A stretch of 64,000 bases of DNA from Takifugu bimaculatus (lineage: Eukaryota > Chordata > Actinopteri > Tetraodontiformes > Tetraodontidae), in assembly GCA_004026145.2 (NCBI GenBank), contig CP034992.1, positions 11,695,209 through 11,759,208 on the forward strand. The letters run 5' to 3'. The translations under genes were made by a program, and so were the position numbers. Positions 36,338 through 47,694 of the stretch are shown in pieces; position 1 is the stretch's first letter, and each line of letters opens with the position of its first letter. The notes under the pieces were generated by a model that was not told where the DNA came from, searched no databases, and saw only the letters and a list, made by a program, of their open reading frames with translations.

Positions 36338-39300
36338 TCAGACTTTAATGTCCTCCTGAATGCTGAGCTGCGACAGGGTCTTTTTGATGCGTAGTGCTGT
36401 CAGGCGGGCGGCTCCATTCGCGTACCAACACTCCCGCATGATTTTGCCCATCACCCGCAAAGCCTGGAAAAGCAGGGTAGGAAACCAGTACAGGCTCAAT
36501 GAGCGTGCGCACACACACACACACACACACTCTATCAGCAGAAACCACCAAACCGAACCCTTCTGATACCTCGTAGCTCTGCCACCAGTTTGGGATGTTG
36601 GGTCGGACCCTTTGTTCACACACCAGCCGCCTCATCTCCTCTATGGAAGGGTCAGAAGGTACCAGGTCGTAATAGGGCAGCTGGTACTCCTCGTGGATGC
36701 CTGAGGCCACAGGACAACATTCAGAACACCGCTGTTCACCCTGAGAAAGTCACCCACCGGACCGCGGTCTCACCTCCGATGTTACAACGGCGAGCTATCT
36801 CCCAGTAGACCAGCCCCAAAGCATAAATATCAGCACACTTGAAGGAGTCAAAGTGTCTCATGTTGATGGTCTCGTCCAGAACCTCTGGGGCCATGTACCT
36901 GCAGAACAATCCTGTTAGGGTAAGACCTGAGAGAGAGGACGCAGGAGAGTGTGTGTCAGCGCAAACCTCTTGGTTCCGACCCTCTGGCTGGGCGCGATGT
37001 CGATGGTGTCTGTGGCGGAGTCGTGGCGGACAGCCAAGCCCAGGTCAGCGATGGCGCAGGTGCAGTTCTTCTTCACCAGGATGTTCTTGGACTTCAGATC
37101 CCTGTGAGCGATGCCCGGTTTTCCTATGTATACATACACGTTTAGAGAACACCAAAGCCCCCGTTTGTCAATAAAAATGTTAAATCTGACACATGAGCAC
37201 ATCAGAAGCTACAAACACATTTAGAACTAGCTGGGATTAAAGGTCACACCTTCGTTGTACCACTGCTTCTCTAAGTACCAACGTCTGCGGCAGTAAATGT
37301 CAGTGTTTGGTAGCGAAATCAGCTCTTTCAGGCAGAAGCCGCCACCTCTGGGCTTCGTTTCCGTCTTGCGTTTAAGCACTTTTGTGTTTTGTTTAGTAGC
37401 CGTCTCTCAGACGCGCTGCTGCCGCCCTGGCATGTTGTCAAAACCACCGCTTTCTGTTTACACCTCAAACAACGGCTCAACTGTTTCAGAGCGAGTTGAG
37501 CAACTTTCTACCGCCGAACAACGGTTGCATTAATAAGAATAGACTGTTGGGCAAGAGGAAAATCGTCAAGGGCGCTTTAATTTTCCAGGATGAGTAATTC
37601 AGGCGAATGATTCACAGGCGAACGGTTCGCAAACGAAGCAGTCTGAAGGTCAGGAAGACGTTTTTTTCCTTCAGCCGAAACAGAGCAAAGTCCAAGCCAT
37701 TGTTTTTTTCTACCTTGTGTTCCCAGGATCTCCATGTGCAGGTGTGCGAGCCCGCTGGCGGCCGACAGCGCTAGTCTGATCATCCCTTCAGCCGTGACGG
37801 AGTAACGGTTCAAATAGTCGAAGAGAGACCCGTGCTCATGGTAGTCGGACACCAGCCACAGCTGCGTCCATGTGCCGTTGTCTGAGGAAGAACGACATAG
37901 GACTCGTGAAGACTCCATCTATGAATAAAAGCGAGGAGAGCTTTGCGTTTTGGGTTTCACCTTTGTTGTCGGCAGCTATAAACCCCAGTATGTTTTCATG
38001 GCGGAGCATGGTTGTCTGGTAGATCTCAGCCTCTCGGAACCAGGATCGCTCCTCTCTGGATGAAAAGATCTTCACCGCCACGTCGCCGCCTCTCCAGCGT
38101 CCGCGCCACACCTCTCCAAAGCGACCTTTCCCGATGATTTCCTGCAGCACGATGGTTCTGGCCACGGTCCGCTGGACAAACAGAGGCAAACCTGCTCCGA
38201 AGAGACAAGAGAACACTCGTGTGGTTCAGTGCCGCCTTGAAAAGGTGAAGGGGAAGAGTGACCGTTCGCTCACCGGAACCTGAGCCAGAAGTGGACAGGT
38301 CGAATATGAGGTCCTGCAGGGTTCTGTCTTTGGCTGGGTAGAGGTGGTCACAGGAAGGGTCCTCCACGTCCAGCCTCTGCCTGTGGCTGTAGGCCCTCCT
38401 GTGGTACTGGTACAGGAACACACCCACTAGCAGCAGCAGGCACAGCAGGAACAGCGGCCCGGCGATCACAGCGATCAATTCCACCAGCCCCCATGTTCCG
38501 CCGGGGCCGTAGCCTCCCCCGAGTCCTGACTGAGGCGTAACTGTACAGAAAAAAAGGCCAAAACATCACAATTAACTGACAATAATAATAATAATAATAG
38601 CATCTATTACATCTGTTTTTCCTCTTCCTGTCTTCTGAGATGCATATTTAGGTGCATGTCTCCACTGCAGGAACCTCTGATGAAGGGCCACAGGAACACT
38701 GATGGGGCCTTACAAGTCCCTGCTCCTGGGAAGGTACTCAGATCAGACCTGAATAACTCCTGGGTGGCGTGTGAGGTTTACTCGGCGTCGACTGGGGGCA
38801 GGATGTGACGCCATCAGACATCACCCGAAAAAGCCTTCTCGTGTTCTTTGAGACACCTTATCTCGTTCAGATCATCCAGCTCCCGTTTACTTCCTCAATG
38901 TTGTTTTTGTTATTTTTGCTTTTGGGCAACTCGCCTGGGTTGAAGCTGTCACAATGAAATTATGCGGCAATCGAACCTCGCGATGTCCCCCGAGGGGGGT
39001 CCAAACCCGCGCTGGAGCCACGGCCATCGAGAGCCAAGCGAGACTAAGGGGTCCAGTAAAGTTCCTGCCCCGGTGTTTACCAGGACCTCCCGCAGTGGAA
39101 ATGTGACTTTTATGTTGCCATTTGCTCATTTACGCGCTTCCACCTTGCTGCGTTTCTCTGCACTGGTGCAGAACAACAATAGTAACATCGCAGTGTTGGT
39201 TCAAACTGGGTCTCCTCTTTATTCAGAGCGCTCAAGTAACGAGGTGCACGAGCTCCTTCTCAGACCCAGTCGAGGCCAGAACAAGCTGCTGCATGTCTGA

Positions 39301-41451
39301 CTGCCTGCATTGTGCTCACACTCTCAATCTTATGGGCCGGTCGAAGGCGGCGCGGCTCAAACTACCCACAACAAAATCTATACGTTTAAAACCGCCCTTC
39401 TGACGCAAATGCGCCTGGCGCTAAGTTTAGCAAAGCGGCTTCATATAGAGGGACGATGGAAAGCAAAGTAAAAGCGACCGTGCAACCACTCACGAGCCAG
39501 CCGAGCTCTTTATTATCAATCAGTAAGCTGAGCAACAGCCAGTTGTAAATGGTGACAGCAACACTGTGGGATACTGACCTGAGGGGACCTGGAGGTCAAT
39601 GCTGTTGCAGTAGTCTGTGTAGCAACAGTGGATGGTGAGCAGGCCCTCTGCACTGCGACAGTAGAACGGTTGTCCGGGGGGCACCAGTTTGTCGTGCGTG
39701 ATGCAGATACGGATGTGCTGCACCTCGCCGCCGATGAAGGAAGTGGAGGCCATGCAGGCTCCATCGGTCTCGCACCTGGAGCCGGTCTTCTCGCACTGGG
39801 CAGTGGTGCAGTTACACCACAAAGCTGCAGAGACGGAAGGTCAGATGAATCACCGCGGCAGGAAGAACTCGATGTAGGATTGCCGGGGCGGGCCGCGTGC
39901 GAGCGGCGGTGACGGCAGCTGCGGGGCGAGTTTATGCAAGGGCATCAAGTGGCAAGTATTTTGAGAAATGGTATTGATAATCAGACATGTGGCGTTCCAA
40001 CAATTCTGTAGAAGCCTCCAGAGGTTCAAAAAGCCCACATGAAGGAGGCTGCGTGCAGGGGATGTTTGTCAGAAATGTAATAAAAGTAATGTAATAAAAC
40101 ATGGAGTCATAAAAACAGAGAAGTTAATCGACCAGAGAACAAAGAAGACAAAATCCCAAATCACATTCCTCTGATTCACCCGTTTGATAAAAACAAAAAC
40201 TGAATCATCACAAAACTGCAGATTCTGAGTGCACACAGGGAGGGGAAATGGATAAATCTTGTGTTTGTCCACAGTTCTGGCTCTTTAACTGAAAAGATGT
40301 GGCATGTGCCAAAACACACCACACTATTCCAGCCAATCAGCAGCTGCAGGAACAGCTGGACTCCACCTTCGGCAACACCAGGTAGTAAACCATGGAGTCA
40401 AAGATGGAACATCTGTAGTTTGTTATTAACTTCTGCGAATGTCCACGGTGCAAAAAGCATCCGTTCATTGAACGGTTCAATCAATGATTAAACGCAGGAT
40501 TTAATTGCCATTTAGACTTGAACATGTGTGAATAGAGTCACATGCACGCCAATAAAACAAGCTCTACCCTCGTTATCTGATTACTCATGCAGTCATGGAA
40601 ATAGCAAAGCTCAATGTTTAAACAGGAAATGAGATAAAGGTACATAGTTTTATATTCTTAATAAGATTTACTTAGGAATTAGCGGTTCTTTAGGCTTTTA
40701 GATTTGTGGAAGAGCAAAAGAACAATATGTGCCAACTTAAACAGTGTGTGTCATGTATATATACATATATATACATACATATATATGTGTGTGTGTGTGG
40801 CATAAACAGCCATATCTATATGAAGACAGGCTGTTAATGCCAGTCATAAATATGCAATATGAATGAATCTTTCCAACCTTAACATGAACATTTGATGTTT
40901 AAAATGACCTGATATTTATGACTTGCAAGCTCCGTATGAACGCACTCTTTGACAGTACTGCCTCGCAACTTGCTAAATAAACGGACTAGAAGTGTAATGA
41001 CACAACACTATAGGAGAAATTAGACATTTTCCCCCTCCAAACAACCCTTTCTCGACATAAACAACTGTTACAAAAGCTGTGCGGCTCCTGTTTACAATCC
41101 GGCCATCAGCGAGCTCACACTCTTCACTCTTAAACAAACGTCCTGCTGCTGATTTAAACTAGAATAATGACTTTGACAGTGGCCGGACGGAAAAAATAAT
41201 GTTTTCGTCCACCCAGCTAAAAGTGTTTTTCTATGAAATCCGTAGGCCGACAGAAATGAGAGTCAACCCGGCTGGGTTTGCTAAGGCAGCTAGCTTCGGC
41301 TAGCGGCTAACACCGACACCGACGCCTGGAAGATGGCAGCAGGTCCGAGTTAGGGAACAACAACAACGGGCAGAAACCACCCACCGTCGCAGCTCCGGTA
41401 CAGCACAGCCTGGACCACCACGGCGGCCAACGAAATCCGTAAGTTAGCCAT
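36338..41451 (-). CDS. acvr1b: Activin receptor type-1B (ALK4), TGF-beta family type I receptor kinase
   Basis: Nine exons (41385-41451, 39579-39824, 38274-38540, 37961-38191, 37714-37881, 36967-37123, 36774-36898, 36570-36700, 36338-36463) give 505 residues, the human ACVR1B length. Features are a short signal peptide (MANLRISLAAVVVQAVLY), a cysteine-rich ligand-binding domain (WCNCTTAQC to CCYTDYCN), a transmembrane segment (LIAVIAGPLFLLCLLLLVGV, about residues 116-137), the GS box TSGSGSG, Gly loop GKGRFGEV, VAVK, HRDLKSKN and DLG. The C-terminus reads ALRIKKTLSQLSIQEDIKV, ALK4-type rather than ALK7-type. The protein transduces activin, nodal and GDF signals to SMAD2/3. It is convergent with prkag1. 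ACVR1B and ANKRD33 are close in human as here. Confidence 0.97.
36508..36531. repeat. (CA)n microsatellite in the last acvr1b intron
   Basis: About eleven CA units inside a roughly 106-bp intron between the last two coding exons. Confidence 0.9.
40755..40800. repeat. TA-rich and (GT)n simple repeat in acvr1b intron 1
   Basis: Alternating TATATACA motifs end in about seven GT units. Confidence 0.85.
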
Positions 41452-42093
41452 GATCGCTGAAGTGGAGGTTCATCGCATTGGAGCACGTTGACGGAGCTAA
41501 GGTTGGAATATGTCGAGGCGTGATGGGAGAGACGGAAGGCTGAGGACGGTGCGAGCAGGAGCGGCTCCACCAGCAGGTAGCAGCACCGGCCCCGGTCTCA
41601 CCGCAGCCAGAGCATCTGGTCCGAACATGAAGGCGGGATGGCCATGATTGCTGCTAGTGACAAGGGCTTTTAATGGGAAATGCTATTGGACGTGCATGTG
41701 TGTAGTTTTCTTTTGAACTTTTGTATTTTTTTAAATTAAAAGTCAACGTGATTTACCGAATATCAATAAAAGCACCTGGCATTTTCTTGTCTGTCAATCT
41801 TTTTTTAACCGGGTTATTCGGGGTCTCGTCAATAAAAAAGGTTTCGGACAGGAACACAAATGAGAACCCGCAAGTGGAAGTGACTCAAATTTTCCTTCAG
41901 AATTGAGACGCCAATGAGTCAAACGAAAAAAGAAACCGCAATATGTCCCATCAAAACATTTTAAAAATATTCCTGAGTATTCATTTTTTCAAGGACACCA
42001 CGTCCTTGAGTTTCAACACCTTCTGCAACTGAAGAGAGGGAAGAGTAGCAAGAAGCTCATCTAGAAAATCATCTAGAAAATCTGGATAGTAAA

Positions 42094-42655
42094 GAGGTCA
42101 TCATCATCATCACCACTGTCATCATTGTCACTATCATCATTATCTTCATCATCATCATCATCATCACCATCATTGTCACTATCATCATCATCTTCATCAT
42201 CATCATCATCATCACCACTGTCATCATTGTCACTATCATCATCATCTTCATCATCATTATCACCACTGTCATCATTGTCACTATCATCATCATCTTCATC
42301 ATCATCATTATCACCACTGTCATCATTGTCACTATCATCATCATCTTCATCATCATCATCATCATCACCACTGTCATCATTGTCACTATCATCATCATCT
42401 TCATCATCATCATCACCACTGCCATCATTGTCACTATCATCATCATCTTCATCACCACTATCATCATGTCACCATCATCACCACCACTATCATCATCATC
42501 ATCATCATCATCACCACTGTCATCATTGTCACTATCATCATCATCATCATCACCACTGTCATCATTGTCACTATCATCACCACCACTATCATTATTGTCA
42601 CCATCATCATCGTCACCATCATCACCTTCACAACATCATCATCTCTACCCAGCCG
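42094..42655. repeat. ATC-rich array with higher-order organisation
   Basis: Tandem ATC units are punctuated by recurring CACTGTCATCATTGTCACT segments, so a higher-order unit of roughly 45-60 bp recurs about eight times. Open frames on both strands across it (poly-Ser/His, poly-Met/Val) are artefacts of the repeat. Confidence 0.95.
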
Positions 42656-42738
42656 GCCATCAGCAGGAGGGTCCCCCTACATGAAAAGCGCCTAGAGACA
42701 ATTTTGATTGTAACAGACACTACATAAAGATTGATTGA
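42645..42738 (-). mobile_element. Inverted fragment of a teleost interspersed element
   Basis: The segment from TACCCAGCCGGCCATCAGCA to ATTGATTGATTGATGG is the reverse complement of parts of the element at 42936-43578, with an internal deletion. It sits between two ATC arrays. Confidence 0.75.
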
Positions 42739-42741
42739 TTG

Positions 42742-42938
42742 ATGGATCATCGCCACCATCATCACCTTCACATCATCATCATCATTGTCACCATCATCAT
42801 CATCATCATCACCACCATCATCATCACCACCATCATCATCATCACCACCACCAACATCGTCATTGTTACATCATCATGACCATCATCATTGTCACCATCA
42901 CCACCTTCACATCATCACATCACCATCATCATCTTCAA
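42742..42938. repeat. ATC-rich array between inverted element copies
   Basis: Imperfect ATC/ACC triplets between the two opposed copies of the interspersed element. Confidence 0.95.
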
Positions 42939-43578
42939 ATCAATCAATCAATCTTTATTTATAATCAAAATTGTTTCAAGGCGCTTTCCAGAATCCCAGG
43001 GCCTAACCCCAGACAAGCAACAGTGTCAAGGAAAAACTCCCCTTTAACAGGAAGAAACCTTGAGCAGGACCAGGCTCATGTAGGGGGACCCTCCTGCTGA
43101 TGGGCCGGCTGGGTAGAGAGAGAGAGGAGGAGGAGGGAGACAGGAGAGGAGAGGTAGGATAGGAGAGGAGACCGGAGAGGATAGGAAGAGGAGTAGGAGG
43201 AGAGGGAGGATTGGACGGGGAGGGGAGTGAGTTGAGTGAGTGGGGAGGGGAGGAGAGAGGGAGATGAGGATGAGGAGAGGGAGAGGAGAGGAGAGGAGAG
43301 GAGCAGGGAGGAGAGGAGAGGAACGGAGAGGAGAGGACAGGACCCAGAGGGGGGTGACAGAGGCCTGTCAGGTGACCCCAGCAGCCTCGGCCTATAACAG
43401 CATAGCTAAGATGTGACCTAAAAATTAGACGACCCCCTAAGTATGATAGTTTGTCTGTCTATGATAGTTACTGGAACTACAGAATTAGGGATAATAAGTT
43501 TTTTCAAAGAGGTAGGTTTTAAGCCTCATCTTAAAAGTAGAGATGAGTCAGCCTCCCGTACCTGGACAGGGAGCTGTC
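42936..43578 (+). mobile_element. Teleost interspersed non-coding element with internal GA-rich array
   Basis: It begins AATCAATCAATCAATCTTTATTT and continues with GCGCTTTCCAG, AACAGGAAGAAACCTTGAGC and CATGTAGGGGGACCCTCCTG. A GGAGA-rich simple repeat follows (about 43118-43345), then a distal part with GGTAGGTTTTAAGCCTCATC and GCCTCCCGTACCTGGACAGG. The same distal part recurs at 63300-63445. The pattern is a familiar fish interspersed repeat. No open reading frame is present, so it is non-autonomous. Family assignment is not possible by eye. Confidence 0.75.
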
Positions 43579-43590
43579 ATCATCATCACC

Positions 43591-43652
<62 letters not shown>
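43576..43652. repeat. (ATC)n microsatellite
   Basis: About 20 near-perfect ATC units directly after the interspersed element. Confidence 0.95.
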
Positions 43653-43732
43653 GCAATCCCTGATTTTATTCTGTAACTCAGATATACAATCAAATGTAAG
43701 GGCAAACCAAAAATGACCTAACATAAAATCAA

Positions 43733-43860
43733 ATGGTAGCTCAGGCTGCAGGGGGGCTCAGCTGAGAAATGGAAGGTTGCGGGTTCGAACCCCGGTATAG
43801 ACAAAGCAAGGAAGGCTGAAAGCAATGTGGCCAAGAAGACAAAAGAGAATTAAATCTATC
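43733..43860 (+). mobile_element. tRNA-derived SINE (head region)
   Basis: A Box A-like TGGTAGCTCAGGCTG is followed about 45 bp later by a Box B GGGTTCGAACCCCGG, the internal Pol III promoter of tRNA genes. The sequence cannot fold as a full tRNA cloverleaf, and it continues into an unrelated body ending in A-rich AGACAAAAGAGAATTAAA. A tRNA-derived SINE is the best reading. Confidence 0.7.
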
Positions 43861-43963
43861 TCAAAGCTGATATCTCACCAAATTTAATTAGATTCAAAGT
43901 CAAGTGCCTTTATAACATTTCAGAGAATGTTTATTTGAGGAATCCTTTCATAAAACAGTCATG

Positions 43964-44337
43964 TTTATTTGTCTTTTCAAGTTAAAGAATCAATCAGGTC
44001 ATCATTTAGGTGATTCTATTGGAGCTAAACCTCTGAGATGAGCCCACTGATGTAACAGATCCTCTGCTATGAAGCATCTTATGTTTAGTTTATAAAATAA
44101 TCATTGCCGAAAACAATATGAACTTATAAAAGGAGGCGTGATACAGTGTATGGGTTCAGAATATTTACATCTTTCTTTCCTCATTTACAGATGAGGTAGA
44201 TCAGCCTACATGAATGAAAAAAGAAACTTTCCATTTATGTTTTAAATTAGATATTTTCACATCATTTTTCTGGAAAGTAACTCTTAAAGTTCAGAAGTAA
44301 AAGATTGTTGTTGTTTTTTTCCTTCAAAAGGACAAAA
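43964..44337 (-). other. ankrd33: Probable 3'UTR of ankrd33
   Basis: Minus-strand AATAAA signals occur at 43964-43969 and 43930-43935, about 370-400 bp below the stop codon. Confidence 0.45.
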
Positions 44338-46453
44338 TCACTTCTTTGTTTCCTTCTTCTTCTCTTTGACCTTGTTTAATTTCTCGGCCTTCTTCTCCTG
44401 CTTCTTCAGATCCTTGATCTCCTTGTACTTCCACTTGGGTGGTTCCAGGAAGCGCTTGTCCATTGTCTTCCTCTTCTTCTCTTTCTTTGGCGCTGCCTCT
44501 GAAGGCCCGCGCACGCTGATCGTGGGGATGCATCCGGAGGGGAACACGCTGTTCCTCCTGGCCAGGCTGCGAGGGATGAAGGTAGCGGCGATCTTGGTGC
44601 AGGCCTTGGAGAGGAGGCTCCTCCTGTCTGCTGTCTCGGCACAGGCTGCAGGACCGCGCTCTGCAGCCTGTGCCGAGGGGTCGGTGTGCGACGCAGACAG
44701 GTTCCACTGACACACTGAGCTCTTTTCCAACTCCGTATCTGGATATTTCTTCACTAGTTCTGGCACAGTCAGACGTGGTTTCCCCACCTCCGGGGGGCTT
44801 GTAGGGCAGAGTGGGCGGCAACCAGTCGAAACGAGGTAGCTATGGACACCGGTTGTAATGCGCACCATGTGATCCATGCAGCCATTGTCTTCAGGGTCAT
44901 GAGGAAATCTAAATCCAAATGTGTTTTTCACACACTGGGTGGTTTTCTCGGTGGCGCTCTTCCTCTCGGTGGCTCTGGCCACCCTCTCCTTCAGCTCGGG
45001 CCACTCGGGGACATAACTCTCACAGAACTGCTCGGCTTTTGGACTCGTCTCCAGGCGACGCAGCCGCTGCAGCGTCTCGTAGCGGCCCGTCTTCAGTGCC
45101 CAGTCCTGGGCATGTTTTCCTTTTGTAGTGTCCACCGCACGTAAGTCGGCCCCTGGGAACCAACACAAGCAATGATGGCTGTTGCAAATACCAGAGTAAA
45201 AAATACATTCATATTCTACAACTCTGTGATTCTATTGATTAATCAGATTAGTGAATAAAGCACTAGTGATGGCATGTGAGGTGGCCTTTTTCCCCCACCT
45301 GATACTAAAGAAATTTTATATTTTCCTTTAGGTTCTGGCCTAAAAATGCATCAGTTTTATGCAAATGCTAACATTTTAAATCATAACATCAGTCAAAATG
45401 TCTAAACAAACGTGGATGCTATAACTTTAATTGCTTTCTCTTTTATCATTAAAGTATGTGTCTTTTTTTATTTATTAAAGGTCCTTTAGCCAATTAGGTG
45501 ACTTGATAGCAAATATTTAAATCCTTTTGGTCGGTCTCTGGTATGAACTAATGCAGCCTGTGTTCCTGCTGGGATAGACTACAGCACCACAGAAGCAATA
45601 TCTCAATATGTGACTAATCTACGCTCAGCCTGCAAGACTAGTAAATCAGAGATTACTGTGTTAAGTTGCGATAATGTCCTCAGAGTGATCTCTTAAACCG
45701 GTCGAGCAGCACCGGCACTTTGGCTGCCTTCAAATCCACACACACCAGGTTCGGCAGGGGATGCGGCAAGAATGTTGGTTACGCACCAGCCATAACCAGA
45801 ACAGCCACAACGTCGGTGCGACCGGTCATGGCAGCTTTGATGAGGGCCGTGAACCCCCGGCAGTCCTTTATTTCAGTGTCAATCCCGGAGAAGTAGTTTA
45901 GGAGATACATGACTGTGCTGATGTGACCTGCAGAGAGAGGAACATCTGGTGTGAAAACAGAAGAACTCCTTGTTTTCTCAAGCTTCTGTACCTGCTTGGG
46001 CTGCAATCATCAGAGCCGTGTTGCCTTCATTGTCCTGCTGATTGATGTCTATGAAGGGGCAGCCGTGAAGCCCGTGTACGATGCTCATAAAGCCTTTGCT
46101 GCACGCCGCCATCAAGCCATTCTGTTGGTCACAGTTTAAGGTGTTTTAGTTTTAAGGCTCTGAACTAGAACCATTAAGGAGGAATGTCTCACCTGGCCGT
46201 TGACGTCCGCCTCCATCACCTCGTCTCTCATCACCCCTCTCTCCAGAATTCTTCGCAGAGCGTCGCCGTCATTGCAGGCGCAGGCTCGGTACAGGGTCGA
46301 CGCCGTGCGCCTGTTTGATACCTCTGGGATGTAATCTGGGAGCACTGAATCGTCGGAGAGGATGCTGTCTGAATCAGAACCGTCCCCTGACGGAGAGTCG
46401 TAATCCTCATCGGGGCCGGAGCCTAAAGTAGGGTCTTCTGCTGTGGCGGCCAT
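44338..46453 (-). CDS. ankrd33: Ankyrin repeat domain protein 33 (photoreceptor ankyrin repeat protein)
   Basis: Four coding exons (46193-46453, 45992-46121, 45787-45927, 44338-45152) join in frame to 448 residues. An acidic, Ser-rich N-terminus (about residues 1-45) precedes ankyrin repeats in the region of residues 50-200, with NTALMIAAQAGHISTV and GFTALIKAAMTGRTDVV as clear repeat helices. The last exon carries a basic, lysine-rich C-terminus (KKEKKRKTMDKRFLEPPKWK; KKQEKKAEKLNKVKEKKKE). ANKRD33/PANKY is described in mammals as a photoreceptor and pineal ankyrin protein that represses CRX-driven genes. Position beside acvr1b matches human ANKRD33-ACVRL1-ACVR1B. The symbol rests on overall architecture and synteny; a family paralogue (ankrd33b-like) is the main alternative. 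Confidence 0.82.
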
Positions 46454-47630
46454 CGTCCGGCGTTGTGCGCTTTGGCTACGCCTGGGAGAATGTCAGTGTG
46501 AGTTAATGCCAGGTGAGGCCAAGTCATGATGATCGTAGCCAGTCAGAGATTACAAGAGTGTGGATCTAAGTGGATCAGCCCTGCTGAGTGAGCAGCTAAA
46601 TGAAGAACAGGCTGCCTCAGAATAACCACTCTTAGATGTGGAGAAAATCAAGTTCCAATAAAAAACCAAGTCTTCCTCTACTTTTTACTCCTTCGGGAGC
46701 ACAATTGCAGCGCCTGCCTGCTCTTAGATTTGAAAGTTTTTGTGAAATAAAGAATAAAGTCTTACCACAGACAGGTGACGGGTCACATGTGGACGCAGGG
46801 ATCCACACCTTCCTACGCGTGCGTCACCCCTCACGACCCACATGTGGGCAACTTCTGACTTCCTTCAAGACCTCCGCTGAGGTTTCCGTGGCGGCCGAGT
46901 TTTTCCTCTGGCTCCGTATCCGTCTCCACATGGTGTTGTTCACGTCAGACTGAGAGGAGGAGCCTCGACTTTCCTTACACATCCGAGTTTAGCTCATCCC
47001 ACTTACCAAAGCTGTCAGGAGAGGATTAGCCTGCCTCGGCAATTTTAACTTTTAACGCAACTCCAGTGTCTTTTATAATACATAGCATATTTTTGGACAT
47101 GCAAAAAGTCTATTTAACAACAAAAAAACTAGTTCCTCAGAGTTTACTATTCTTTTTCTGCCCAGGAAACTAACAATGCTGGGGAATTAAATGAATAAAA
47201 GTGGGGGAAATTAATTTTATTGTGTTCTGTTGTCAAAAAAACTGTCTTGGCAAAGTATCAACTTCGTTGTGAGACACCGATCCAACACACTATTTGAAGC
47301 ACAGGAGCTGAGATCATGAAGGCTCTCATCTATAAACAGGCAAGAAGAAATCACTTTAAGTTTTCCTCAAGCTATTTTCAGATAAGAATCGGTCTCTGGG
47401 AAAGGTCACTGACTGACTGAAATCAGCCAGAGGGACCTGTGGGACGTGACTGGACCTGTCCGGACACATTGCCCACCCTCTTGTCCAGAGGGCCCTGACG
47501 ATAGTTCCCACTCCATCTGTCTTCATCTGCCCAGAGGAGAACTGCGACCTAGTGGGAAGCATACCTCACCTCTGTCGGCTACCTGAGCTCTTTCCTGAAA
47601 AGACTGAGCTTCTTCTCCTGTCTCAAAGAA
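46454..47630. other. Head-to-head intergenic region between ankrd33 and arhgef25
   Basis: No other gene is seen. It contains the ankrd33 upstream region and a single OTX/CRX-type GGATTA core at 47022-47027. Confidence 0.5.
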
Positions 47631-47694
47631 ACAAAATGGATTATTGACTAAAGAAAAGGGACTCAAAGGAAAAGCATTTCGAAGGAGATGCAAG

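Noticed and set aside
42069..42727. Long open frames on both strands (132 codons minus, 200 codons plus)
   Set aside because: They are translations of the ATC array (poly-Met/Val, poly-Ser/His) and have no non-repeat content.
43733..43805. Functional tRNA gene
   Set aside because: Box A and B are present, but the acceptor and anticodon arms do not pair as a cloverleaf and the body continues as SINE sequence.
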